Source: an archaeon (GTDB taxonomy: Archaea > Thermoproteota > Nitrososphaeria_A > Caldarchaeales > Wolframiiraptoraceae). From it: a stretch of 21,820 nt of DNA. Shown piece by piece: positions 7,542-14,351 of this stretch; position 1 is the first letter of the stretch; every line of letters starts with the position of its first letter. The stretch is from positions 1 to 21,820 of the forward strand of contig JAPDJZ010000128.1 in the NCBI GenBank assembly GCA_029258815.1, read 5' to 3'. Position numbers and translations under genes: made by a program. The notes beneath the pieces are model-generated. The model searched no databases and was not told the DNA's origin. It saw nothing but the letters and a program-made list of their open reading frames with translations.

Positions 7542-7549
7542 CTATATTC
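7542..7549 (+). promoter_or_regulatory. Probable TATA box of the cysteine desulfurase gene
   Basis: CTATATTC is centred about 30 bases before ATG 7576, which leaves a leader of about 4 bases. GGAAG directly abuts the ATG and is too close to act as a normal Shine-Dalgarno site. Confidence 0.5.
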
Positions 7550-7575
7550 TTAGAATCGCGACCCCCTACCGGAAG

Positions 7576-8730
7576 ATGTTCAGGTCTAGGGAGAGGCAGA
7601 GGATCTACATGGATTACGCCTCGACGACCCCGACGGATCCTAGAGTCCTCGAGGCCATGCTGCCATACTTCGGAGATAGATTCGGGAATGCGGCGAGCCT
7701 ACATAGCTGGGGGATGGAGGCCAGGGAGGCTCTCGAGAAGGCGAGGGAGGAGATCGCGTCCTTCATCCGGGCATCCCCGATGGAGCTGATCTTCACGAGC
7801 AGCGCGACGGAGAGCAACAACCTAGCGATAAAGGGCGCCGCCTTCGCGAGCCGAGGCAAGGGGAGGAACATAATTACGTCGAGGATAGAGCATCCCAGCG
7901 TCCTAGAGCCGTGTAGATGGCTCGAGCGAAACGGGTTCGAGGTAACCTACATTTCCGTCGACGAGCACGGCCTCGTGGATCCCGCGAAAGTTGAGGAGGA
8001 GATCAGGGGGGATACGATACTCGTCTCGATAATGCACGCGAACAACGAGATAGGGACGATCGAGCCGATAAGGGAGATAGGCGAGATATGCGGGGAGAGG
8101 GGCGTGCTATTCCACGTCGACGCGGCTCAAAGCCTCGGAAAGATCCCGGTAGACGTGGAGGAGATGGGCGTCGATTTACTGACCCTAAGCGGGCATAAGA
8201 TCTACGGGCCGAAGGGGATCGGGGCGCTATACGTCCGCGAGGGAGTCAAGATCGAGCCGCTACTCCACGGTGGAGGCCACGAATACGGCCTGAGATCCAG
8301 TACGGTGAACATCCCGGGAGCGGTCGGGTTCGCGAAGGCATGCGAGCTCATGAGAGACCTCATGGAGGAGGAAGCCGAGAGATTGGGGAGGCTGTGCAGG
8401 AAGCTTATCGAGGAGATCTCGGAGATCGATGGAGTCCATCTAACCGGGCATCCCGAGAAAAGGCTTCCGACCATAGCTAGCTTCTGGCTTGAATTCATCG
8501 AGGGCGAGAGGCTGATCCTAGAGCTTAACGAGCGGGGGATAGCGGCCTCGATAGGGTCGGCGTGCGCGAGCGGGAAGCTCGAGCCGAGCCACGTCCTCCT
8601 AGCGATAGGATTGAATGAGGATCGGGCTAGGCGTGGGCTAAGGCTTAGCGTAGGGAGATGGACTAGGCGGGGCGAGGTCGAATACGTGATCGAGGCTCTA
8701 CGCGAGATAGCCGGGAAATACGCTAAATAG
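7576..8730 (+). CDS. Cysteine desulfurase (NifS/IscS family)
   Basis: This 384-residue PLP enzyme removes sulfur from L-cysteine as a persulfide for iron-sulfur clusters, tRNA thiolation or cofactor sulfur. Visible features are YMDYASTTPTDPRV at the start, SSATESNNLAIKG, the PLP-stacking H106 in RIEHPSV, MHANNEIGT, the PLP lysine K208 in LSGHKIYGPKG, and the persulfide cysteine C330 in IGSACASGKLEPSHVL. The catalytic loop and overall length fit the NifS/IscS group rather than SufS. It is followed 35 bases later by a ThiI-type PP-loop gene, which makes sulfur relay for tRNA 4-thiouridine or thiamin the likeliest local role. ATG 7576 is the only start near the TATA element. Confidence 0.93.
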   Translation: MFRSRERQRIYMDYASTTPTDPRVLEAMLPYFGDRFGNAASLHSWGMEAREALEKAREEIASFIRASPMELIFTSSATESNNLAIKGAAFASRGKGRNIITSRIEHPSVLEPCRWLERNGFEVTYISVDEHGLVDPAKVEEEIRGDTILVSIMHANNEIGTIEPIREIGEICGERGVLFHVDAAQSLGKIPVDVEEMGVDLLTLSGHKIYGPKGIGALYVREGVKIEPLLHGGGHEYGLRSSTVNIPGAVGFAKACELMRDLMEEEAERLGRLCRKLIEEISEIDGVHLTGHPEKRLPTIASFWLEFIEGERLILELNERGIAASIGSACASGKLEPSHVLLAIGLNEDRARRGLRLSVGRWTRRGEVEYVIEALREIAGKYAK

Positions 8731-8765
8731 CTGCCTGGATCCTAATACGGTTGGAGTAAAAGTAG

Positions 8766-9407
8766 ATGAAGGCGATCGCGCTGATCTCGGGGGGAATAGA
8801 CTCCCCGGTCTCCGCATACCTAATGCTCGCGAGGGGCGTTGAAGTCGTTTACGCCCATTTCCACAGCTTCCCCATAGTCTCCAAGTCGAGCATCTACAAG
8901 ACGATTAAGCTCGTCGAGACGCTCGCTAGATATCAGTCCCCCAGCATCCTCTACCTAATACCCTTAGGAGATGTTCAGACCTATCTTAGAACTAGGGTGG
9001 ATCCCCGATACCTGATAATCCTTTACCGGAGATTTATGCTGCGGATAGCCGAGAAGCTCGCGGAGCGGGAGAAGGCCGAGGCGCTGGTAACGGGCGAGAG
9101 CCTAGGCCAAGTCTCATCCCAGACCCTCCAGAATCTAAGGGTTATCGGGGAAGCCGTCCGGATGCCGGTTCTCAGGCCGCTTATAGGATTGGATAAGGAG
9201 GAGATCAAGAACATCGCCAAGAGCATAGGAACCTACGAGATCTCGATAAAGCCTCAGGAGGATTGCTGCACGCTCTTCGCCCCGAGGAGACAGATAACCA
9301 AGGCGCGGATCGAGGACGTTAAGAGGATCGAGGAGGAGCTTCCGATCGGGAAGCTGGTGGATCAAGCTTTGAATAAAATTGAGAAGATGGAGATAAGCGC
9401 CTCTTAG
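8766..9407 (+). CDS. Stand-alone ThiI-type PP-loop sulfurtransferase domain
   Basis: The 213-residue protein matches the C-terminal adenylation domain of ThiI. It has the PP-loop SGGIDSP (8-14), LVTGESLGQVSSQTLQNL, VLRPLIGLDKEEI and a cysteine pair C167-C168 in PQEDCCTLFAP. Full-length ThiI (about 380-480 residues) also has an N-terminal ferredoxin-like and THUMP region that binds tRNA, and sometimes a C-terminal rhodanese domain. None of these is present, and the frame begins cleanly 5 residues before the PP-loop beta strand. The likely activity is ATP-dependent activation of a tRNA uridine (s4U8) or a thiamin-related carrier. TGGAG at 8752-8756 lies 9 bases before the ATG. It sits just downstream of the cysteine desulfurase, a probable sulfur donor. 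Its RNA-binding partner is not in the window. Confidence 0.85.
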   Translation: MKAIALISGGIDSPVSAYLMLARGVEVVYAHFHSFPIVSKSSIYKTIKLVETLARYQSPSILYLIPLGDVQTYLRTRVDPRYLIILYRRFMLRIAEKLAEREKAEALVTGESLGQVSSQTLQNLRVIGEAVRMPVLRPLIGLDKEEIKNIAKSIGTYEISIKPQEDCCTLFAPRRQITKARIEDVKRIEEELPIGKLVDQALNKIEKMEISAS

Positions 9408-9413
9408 CGGCAG

Positions 9414-9596
9414 CTACTTCTTCCAGTAGAGCTCCATGTATCCGCAGCTCTCGCAAATCTTAACCTCTATCGAGTTGTATTCCTGAAGCTCGGAGGGTAG
9501 AAGCCTCTTCACCGAGAAGGGGCCGACGGAAGATTCGGAGAAGTCTTTGGTGAAGGATTTCATGGATCCGCCGCATTTCGGGCACTTCGAGTCCAT
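9414..9596 (-). CDS. Small zinc-ribbon protein, function unknown
   Basis: The 60-residue protein begins CPKCGGSMKSF and ends with ICESCGYMELYWKK, two CxxC knuckles that should bind one zinc. The spacing between them (about 40 residues) and the aromatic tail resemble small archaeal zinc-ribbon proteins that carry no other domain. It is convergent with the ThiI-domain gene, 6 bases from its stop. No clear TATA element stands before ATG 9596. I do not recognise a specific function. Confidence 0.7.
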   Translation of the reverse strand: MDSKCPKCGGSMKSFTKDFSESSVGPFSVKRLLPSELQEYNSIEVKICESCGYMELYWKK

Positions 9597-9638
9597 AAGT
9601 TTTAGCTGATCGGCCTTTTGATAGCTTTAGCGTTTGAA

Positions 9639-9645
9639 GGGAGGT
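9639..9645 (+). promoter_or_regulatory. Shine-Dalgarno site that fixes the TTG start of the phosphoglycerate mutase
   Basis: GGGAGGT lies 7 bases before TTG 9653. The next in-frame ATG (9677) has no such site. Archaeal homologues also extend several residues ahead of the LDGLGD motif, so the TTG is preferred. Confidence 0.65.
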
Positions 9646-9652
9646 TTAAAGC

Positions 9653-10918
9653 TTGCTCAAGCCCCTTCAAGCCGGTATGAAGGCCGTTCTAGTGGTATGT
9701 GACGGGCTTGGCGATCGGCCGACGAAGACCTTGAACGGGCTAACGCCTCTACAGGCGGCGAATGCCGAGACCTTCGATCGCATAGCATCTGAGGGGGAAT
9801 GCGGTATAATGGATGTCATCGCTCCGGGTCAGCCTCCGGGAAGCGACACCGCCCATCTAGCGCTCTTCGGCTACGACCCCTTCAAATGCTATCCGGGGCG
9901 CGGGGCTTTCGAGGCTCTCGGGGTCGGGATAGAGCTTCAGCCGGGGGACGTTGCCTTTAGGTGCAATTTCGCGACCATAGATTCCGACGGCGTCGTAATC
10001 GATAGGAGGGCTGGGAGGATTAGCAGCGAGGAGGCGAGGAAGCTATCGGAAGCCCTTAAGGAGATTAGGATCGAGGGCGTCGGCGGCGTGGAGGCGATCT
10101 TCCACCACTCGTCCGAGCATAGAGGCGTTCTAGTCCTTAGGGGCGAGAAGCTCTCGAGATGCGTCTCCGACGTGGACCTCCACAGGGTGGGGGTTAAGGT
10201 TCCGGATCCAAAGCCCTTGGAGGGCTCTATTGAGGCCGAGAGGACGGCGAAGGCCTTGAAGGAATTTCTCGAGAAGGCTAGGAGGATTCTAGCAGACCAC
10301 CCCGTAAACCGGGCGAGGATCAAGCGGGGGCTTAAGCCCGCCAACGTCCTCCTCCCAAGAGGAGCTGGAACCCTCCCGGAGATCGAGCCGATAAGCAAGG
10401 TCTGGGGGATTAGGGGCGCTGCGATCGCCGGCGGAGGCCTGTATAAGGGGGTCGCGAGGGCGGTTGGCTTCGACCTGATAAGGGTCCCGGGGGCGACGGG
10501 AACCGTGAACACGAATCTCAGGGGTAAGGTGGAGGCGGCGATGAAGGCCCTAGACGAATACGATTTCGTCTTCCTCCACGTCAAGGCGACCGATAACGTG
10601 AGCCACGATAAGAACCCGAGGAAGAAGGTCGAGGTGATCGAGTGGATCTCGCGGGAGCTCGCGCCGCTCGTCGATAAAGTCTCCGATAGGGGGTTCTACC
10701 TAGCCTTAACGGGAGATCACACGACCCCGAGCGAGATCGGGGAGCATAAGGGAGACCCGGTTCCCCTAGCGATAATGGGGCCCGACGTTAGGAGAGACGA
10801 CGTTAGCAAGTTCGATGAGCTATCGTGCGCCAGGGGCGTCATATGCAGGATACGCGGAGTAGACTTAATGAGAATACTAATGAACTACCTTGGAAGGGTT
10901 CCGCTATTCGGGGAGTAG
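9653..10918 (+). CDS. apgM: 2,3-bisphosphoglycerate-independent phosphoglycerate mutase, archaeal type
   Basis: The 421-residue protein belongs to the alkaline phosphatase superfamily and interconverts 3- and 2-phosphoglycerate in glycolysis and gluconeogenesis. It shows the metal-binding start VVCDGLGDRP (D17), the GQPPGSDTAHL nucleophile region with S64, YPGRGAFEALGVG, FRCNFAT, DRRAGRIS, a conserved central ANVLLPRGAG, FVFLHVKATDNVSHD and the final metal site LTGDHTTPSEIGEHKGDPVPL. Length matches the archaeal enzyme (about 410). The start is TTG 9653, with a strong Shine-Dalgarno site. The last 34 bases overlap a small protein on the other strand. No operon partner is evident, as expected for a housekeeping gene. 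Confidence 0.95.
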   Translation: MLKPLQAGMKAVLVVCDGLGDRPTKTLNGLTPLQAANAETFDRIASEGECGIMDVIAPGQPPGSDTAHLALFGYDPFKCYPGRGAFEALGVGIELQPGDVAFRCNFATIDSDGVVIDRRAGRISSEEARKLSEALKEIRIEGVGGVEAIFHHSSEHRGVLVLRGEKLSRCVSDVDLHRVGVKVPDPKPLEGSIEAERTAKALKEFLEKARRILADHPVNRARIKRGLKPANVLLPRGAGTLPEIEPISKVWGIRGAAIAGGGLYKGVARAVGFDLIRVPGATGTVNTNLRGKVEAAMKALDEYDFVFLHVKATDNVSHDKNPRKKVEVIEWISRELAPLVDKVSDRGFYLALTGDHTTPSEIGEHKGDPVPLAIMGPDVRRDDVSKFDELSCARGVICRIRGVDLMRILMNYLGRVPLFGE

Positions 10919-11124
10919 CCTCGCCTCCTCATCCCCCTCAAATTCTCCAAGACCCGGCTCTCCTTCCCGCGCTCGAGAGCGGCCCTTAAGTCTAGATACT
11001 CGTCTAAATCCAGCTCTCCGCGGCGATATCTCTCGACCAGATGCCCGATCTCGCGGTCGAATTCCTCTAGGCCGGATCTAATGGCCTTCCTGACGCTCTC
11101 CCTAACCATCCTATCGCCCGCCAT
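10885..11124 (-). CDS. Small charged helical protein, function unknown
   Basis: This frame of 79 residues is rich in Arg, Glu and Leu and reads like one or two amphipathic helices (EEFDREIGHLVERYRRG, then LDEYLDLRAALERGK). The C-terminal RRGYSPNSGTLPR overlaps the end of apgM on the other strand by 34 bases. I placed the start at ATG 11124, about 35 bases from an AATAAA-type TATA element; GTG 11139 is an alternative. GGAGG abuts that ATG and is too close to help. Composition resembles a real small archaeal protein more than a shadow, since most of it lies outside apgM. No family is recognised. Confidence 0.5.
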   Translation of the reverse strand: MAGDRMVRESVRKAIRSGLEEFDREIGHLVERYRRGELDLDEYLDLRAALERGKESRVLENLRGMRRRGYSPNSGTLPR

Positions 11125-11155
11125 CCCTCCGCGTATCACGCATTAGGAGATACGG

Positions 11156-11162
11156 TTTATTA
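11156..11162. promoter_or_regulatory. TATA element between the small protein and OsmC, possibly shared
   Basis: TTTATTA is centred about 42 bases before the OsmC ATG 11201, giving a leader of about 15 bases that contains the GGTGAG site at 11190-11195. On the minus strand it reads TAATAAA, about 35 bases before ATG 11124. Confidence 0.45.
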
Positions 11163-11200
11163 ATCGTCAGTTCGGGGATAATTCGCACCGGTGAGAGCCT

Positions 11201-11605
11201 ATGAAGGCCACCTCTATCTGGATCTCGAAGTTTAGGAGTGTGCTGGATAACGGCAGGAAGCACAGCGTCGTCGTGGATCTCCCCCCGGAGAACAACGGAG
11301 ACGACATGGGGCCGACAGCCCTAGAGCTCACTCTGATGAGCCTAGCCGGATGCATCACCACGATCTTCGCCGTGGTCGCCGAGAAGAGGAAGCTGAAGTA
11401 CGAGGCCCTCAGGCTCGATCTCGAAGCCGAGAAAGGCGAGAAGACGATCGAGAAGTGCAAGGGGGTTCTGACCGTCAAGACCGACGCCGGCGAGAGGGAC
11501 GTTGAGATCGTTCTCAAGCTTACCATGGACATATGCCCCGTCGGAGCGCTCTTCGAGAAAGCCGGGGTAAAGCCCGAGATAGAGATCAAGATCGAGAAGC
11601 CGTAA
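11201..11605 (+). CDS. OsmC/Ohr-family protein
   Basis: The 134-residue protein has the two family cysteines: C51 in SLAGCITTIFA and C112 in MDICPVGALFEKAG. It also has the typical GPTALELTLMSLAGC lead-in. Such proteins reduce organic hydroperoxides through a thiol cycle in the cytoplasm; the branch with a short N-terminus is usually called YhfA/OsmC-like. GGTGAG (11190-11195) lies 5 bases before the ATG. It is single, with a T-rich run and a separate promoter for the next gene after its stop. The family is firm; substrate is not. Confidence 0.88.
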   Translation: MKATSIWISKFRSVLDNGRKHSVVVDLPPENNGDDMGPTALELTLMSLAGCITTIFAVVAEKRKLKYEALRLDLEAEKGEKTIEKCKGVLTVKTDAGERDVEIVLKLTMDICPVGALFEKAGVKPEIEIKIEKP

Positions 11606-11619
11606 ATCAAACCCCCAAC

Positions 11620-11627
11620 TTTTTATT
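11620..11627 (+). promoter_or_regulatory. TATA box of the SLOG/LOG-like gene
   Basis: TTTTTATT is centred about 28 bases before ATG 11652, consistent with a leaderless transcript. The same T-run could act as an end signal for the OsmC transcript. Confidence 0.55.
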
Positions 11628-11651
11628 CTAGAAGGGTTTTCTAATCGATCC

Positions 11652-12209
11652 ATGAAGAGAGCGCTCGTAGTGGCGATAGGGGCTTCGAGCGATCCGGATC
11701 CGACGCCCGCCGCGGTTGAGAAGGCTCGAAGATTCTCGGAAGCGCTTTCGCGCTATAGAGATGAGGTCGTTTTGATGAGCGGAGGGGATGGCGGGCTGAT
11801 GAGGATAGCGTGCGGAGAGTATGTCAGGAGAGGGGGGACGACCATAGGGGTCATACCGCTCGAGGACGAATTCGTGGGCGAGGATCACCCAAGGTACAGC
11901 CCCTATAACTCGATTAGAATTCTAACGGGCGTAACCTATCAGATGAGGAGCGTTCCCATAGCTAGAAGCTGCGACTCCATGGTGATACTCGGCGGAGGAG
12001 CCGGGACCATAATCGAGGCGCTTCTAGCCTATCTCTACCGGAAGCCTCTGATAATCTTAACCGAGACGGGATATCCATCGGACAGGCTCGCAGAGCTCTG
12101 CGAGGAGGGATACCTCGATCATAGGAGGATCGTTAAAGCCCATTTCGCGGATGACCCGGTCGAGGCGGCCGAGCTCGCTTATAGGCTCGCGAAGGCATCT
12201 AGATCTTGA
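11652..12209 (+). CDS. SLOG/LOG-superfamily nucleotide-binding protein (TIGR00725-like)
   Basis: The 185-residue protein has a Rossmann-like SLOG fold. It shows VAIGASSDPDPT at the start, LMSGGDGGLMRIACGEYVR, GGTTIGVIP and the nucleotide-binding GGGAGTIIEALLAYLYRKP near residue 115. Members were once annotated as lysine decarboxylases. Some LOG proteins release cytokinin ribosides by cleaving AMP derivatives, while TIGR00725-type archaeal members have unknown substrates. It probably binds a nucleotide; the reaction is not known. It converges on the membrane protein at 12199, with an 11-base overlap of the 3' ends. Confidence 0.8.
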   Translation: MKRALVVAIGASSDPDPTPAAVEKARRFSEALSRYRDEVVLMSGGDGGLMRIACGEYVRRGGTTIGVIPLEDEFVGEDHPRYSPYNSIRILTGVTYQMRSVPIARSCDSMVILGGGAGTIIEALLAYLYRKPLIILTETGYPSDRLAELCEEGYLDHRRIVKAHFADDPVEAAELAYRLAKASRS

Positions 12210-12690
12210 GCTGGACTATCGACCCCAAGACCGTTAGCAGGAGCAGGATTATCAGCTGGATCGCCGGGAGGAAGGCTAGCCCGAGCTGGCTTAAGCCCGC
12301 TAGGACCACGATCGACCCCGCGAAGGCGGATCCCACGGCCAGGATCTTGTCGAAGAGGATGATGACTACTATGAGGACTATCAGGGCTATGAGGGCGGCC
12401 ATGAGAAACCCCACCAAGCCTTTCAGGAGGAAGAATGCGGCGAGCCCGGCTATCACGCCGCCGCCGAACGGGAGCAGAAGGTAGAAGATTAGCCCCAAGA
12501 CTATGAATCCTATCAGGGCCGCGAGGTAGGTGAGCGGAGGCGAGACGAAGAGCGGGGCCAGCATGAGAGCTAGAAGGGCTCCGATAAGGCCTCCGACTAT
12601 GAACGCTATCGCCTTCACGAGCTTCTTGCCGAGGAACGTTAGGGCGAGGCCGAGGACTATCAAGAGGAGACCGGAGGCGGCCGAGATCAT
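12199..12690 (-). CDS. Hydrophobic membrane protein (DUF4203/TMEM198-like)
   Basis: The 163-residue protein is almost wholly hydrophobic, with about six membrane segments rich in Gly, Leu, Ile and Ala (LVLGLALTFLGKKLVKAIAF, IVGGLIGALLALML, LLPFGGGVIAGLAAFFLL and more). The glycine pattern resembles DUF4203/TMEM198 proteins, whose role is unclear. It lies 46 bases after the EcfT stop on the same strand, but a TATA box 27 bases before ATG 12690 suggests its own leaderless transcript. I considered it as the missing ECF S component and found no support. Confidence 0.68.
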   Translation of the reverse strand: MISAASGLLLIVLGLALTFLGKKLVKAIAFIVGGLIGALLALMLAPLFVSPPLTYLAALIGFIVLGLIFYLLLPFGGGVIAGLAAFFLLKGLVGFLMAALIALIVLIVVIILFDKILAVGSAFAGSIVVLAGLSQLGLAFLPAIQLIILLLLTVLGSIVQLKI

Positions 12691-12713
12691 GCAGAAATAT
12701 CCCAGCCTAGGGG

Positions 12714-12721
12714 ATATTAAA
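12714..12721 (-). promoter_or_regulatory. TATA box of the hydrophobic membrane protein
   Basis: On the minus strand TTTAATAT is centred about 27 bases before ATG 12690. It falls in the 46-base gap after EcfT and leaves no leader. Confidence 0.6.
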
Positions 12722-12736
12722 GCTTCGCTCGCTGGC

Positions 12737-13510
12737 TTAGGGTAGGTTTAGCTCGAGGAAGAACCTCGCGTAGATCGCGAGTGCTAGGGATAGGAGCGCT
12801 GCCGCCAGGCCCGCGTAGTCTCTAGGCTTCATTCTAAGCTCTCTTAGAAAGGTTCTTTTCTCGGATGCTCCGAAGCATTTAACCTCCATGGCCTCGGCCA
12901 GCTCGTAGCTCCTTCGAAGGGCGTTCACTATGAGGGGGACGAGAACAGGGATATACCTCCTAACCCTCTTGATCGGGTTCCCCCTATCGAGCTCTAGGCC
13001 CCTAGACCTCTGGGCGTCCATTATGGTTTGAAGCTCCTCGGCTAGGATGGGCGTGAACCTTATCGCGGAGATGAAGGCGAAGGAATAGGTGTAGGGTATC
13101 CTGAGCTTCGTGAGGGTCATTCCGAGCTCCTCGGGGGTCGTGGTGAGGAAGAAGATCGAGAAGGACGCTAGGAAGGCTATCAGCCGATAAGCCGTCGCGA
13201 AGGATACGTAGATAATGCTCGGATCGCAGTAGGATCCCTCGGAGAATGATCTTACGAGGTAGTTCATGAGGAAGATTAGGATTACCAGCGGGAGGGCGCC
13301 GTAAACCGTTTTAGCCCATCTTTTAGCGGTCCCGCTTATCGCGGATAGGATCAGCTCGACCGCTATGACGAGGCTCGTAACGGCGACTTCCAAGTATAGG
13401 AGCGAGGTGATCAGGAGCGTCGTCGATATGAGGAGCTTAACCCTAGGATCGAGCCTATGGATTACGCTGGCTCCGGGCTGGAATTGGAGACCTTGGAGGA
13501 GCGTCGCCAT
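12737..13510 (-). CDS. ecfT: ECF transporter transmembrane (T) component
   Basis: The 257-residue protein has the N-terminal family signature IHRLDPRVKL (17-26), about five hydrophobic segments and the cytoplasmic coupling helices that contact the ATPases: AQRSRG (166-171) and AMEVKCFG (207-214). In typical EcfT the second coupling motif contains an Ala-Arg-Gly; here it reads VKCFG. It joins the two ATPases and the substrate-binding S component in vitamin or metal uptake. It starts 8 bases after the MobB stop, so the two are co-transcribed, while the ATPases are one gene further upstream. No S component is visible. Confidence 0.88.
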   Translation of the reverse strand: MATLLQGLQFQPGASVIHRLDPRVKLLISTTLLITSLLYLEVAVTSLVIAVELILSAISGTAKRWAKTVYGALPLVILIFLMNYLVRSFSEGSYCDPSIIYVSFATAYRLIAFLASFSIFFLTTTPEELGMTLTKLRIPYTYSFAFISAIRFTPILAEELQTIMDAQRSRGLELDRGNPIKRVRRYIPVLVPLIVNALRRSYELAEAMEVKCFGASEKRTFLRELRMKPRDYAGLAAALLSLALAIYARFFLELNLP

Positions 13511-13518
13511 GCTTTAGA

Positions 13519-14313
13519 TCACCGAGCCGATTCCCCAGCCTCCACGCCCCCGAGGTCTATCTCCACGAAAACCCTTCGAGCATTTTCCAGCCTAAGATCC
13601 CTAAGCTTAAGAGATCTTATAAACGCTCTCATAAGCTCTCGGAGAAGTTGCTGAGGCCATGCTCCAAGCGGGACTTCAACCCCGTCTATCGTTATCTTTG
13701 CGGCTAGGAAGCGCCTCATCGCGCAGTCCCTTATCGTCGCCTCCCCCCGCTTAATCGCCTCTATCAATTTACCGCACGACCCATAGCGGCACCTACCGCA
13801 GTTGAGATTCGGGATGCCCTTAATCCAGCTCTCAACGACCAATCCCCTAACCAGCTTGAGAACTCCATCCCTATCGAGAAGCCTCACCCCATCGATCTCG
13901 CCGTTCCCCGGAATGCTCTCCCCCGTTACGGCTATGATGTTCTCGATCCGCTTGACGGCCTCTCTCGCCTCCTCGAGGCTCTCCGCGCAGAGTATCTTCG
14001 GATAAGGCGACCTCTTGAATCCCTCGACGAGTATCAGGTCATGGTCGGGGCTAAGCGAGCTTATGGCTTCCTCGATCGATCCACCAGACCTTCTCAAAAC
14101 GACAAGATCTCGGGGCGATATGTAGCACGTTTCAACCGCACCAGCTTCTAGATGCCTATAGGTATCCTTGCCTCTTAGATCGATCGCCTCCATCGAGTGC
14201 TTTATCGTGGCGATCCTAACCCTCTCGCTCGATAATTTCTCGATCAGCCATTCGATTAGCCTAGTCTTACCCCTTTTGCGGCCGGGGCTTACGACGCAGA
14301 TTATCGGGGGCAT
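13519..14313 (-). CDS. mobB: MobB-like GTPase fused to a four-cysteine [4Fe-4S] module
   Basis: The 264-residue protein has a P-loop region SPGRKRGKTRLIEWL (9-23), IATIKH, DTYRHLEAGA and LILVEGFKRSPYPKI, all typical of MobB, which assists nucleotide addition to molybdopterin. The first Gly of the usual GxxxxGKT is Pro10. The C-terminal third adds C172, C175, C180 and C197 in CGRCRYGSCGKL...DC, matching the cysteine pattern of the small Fe-S domain family (Fes, PF04060-like), then a segment IDGVEVPLGAWPQQLLRELMR shared with archaeal MobB-FeS proteins. It may deliver or mature the Mo/W pterin cofactor used by enzymes such as the AOR at 1-783. It lies between the ECF ATPases and EcfT. A TATA element at 14342-14349 suggests its own start. 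Confidence 0.85.
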   Translation of the reverse strand: MPPIICVVSPGRKRGKTRLIEWLIEKLSSERVRIATIKHSMEAIDLRGKDTYRHLEAGAVETCYISPRDLVVLRRSGGSIEEAISSLSPDHDLILVEGFKRSPYPKILCAESLEEAREAVKRIENIIAVTGESIPGNGEIDGVRLLDRDGVLKLVRGLVVESWIKGIPNLNCGRCRYGSCGKLIEAIKRGEATIRDCAMRRFLAAKITIDGVEVPLGAWPQQLLRELMRAFIRSLKLRDLRLENARRVFVEIDLGGVEAGESAR

Positions 14314-14341
14314 CGGCGTTCACCATGCGATTACCTTCTCG

Positions 14342-14349
14342 AAATAAAG
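14342..14349 (-). promoter_or_regulatory. Possible internal TATA box before mobB
   Basis: CTTTATTT on the minus strand is centred about 32 bases before ATG 14313, in the 38-base gap after EcfA2. GGTGA, 14320-14325, could also serve as a ribosome site with 4 or more bases of spacing. Confidence 0.45.
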
Positions 14350-14351
14350 GT

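Noticed and set aside
9616..9631. CTTTTG and CTTTAG as TATA boxes for apgM or the zinc-ribbon gene
   Set aside because: Both are weak matches. The apgM start is explained better by GGGAGGT at 9639-9645.
9937..10584. A 215-residue open frame on the minus strand inside apgM
   Set aside because: It is fully antisense to a well-supported gene, has a Ser/Arg/Pro-rich low-quality composition and no start signal. Long antisense frames are expected from the codon use here.
12199..12690. Hydrophobic protein next to EcfT as the missing S component
   Set aside because: It has its own TATA box, its glycine-rich helices match DUF4203-like proteins, and no S-component ATPase-facing or substrate motif is visible.
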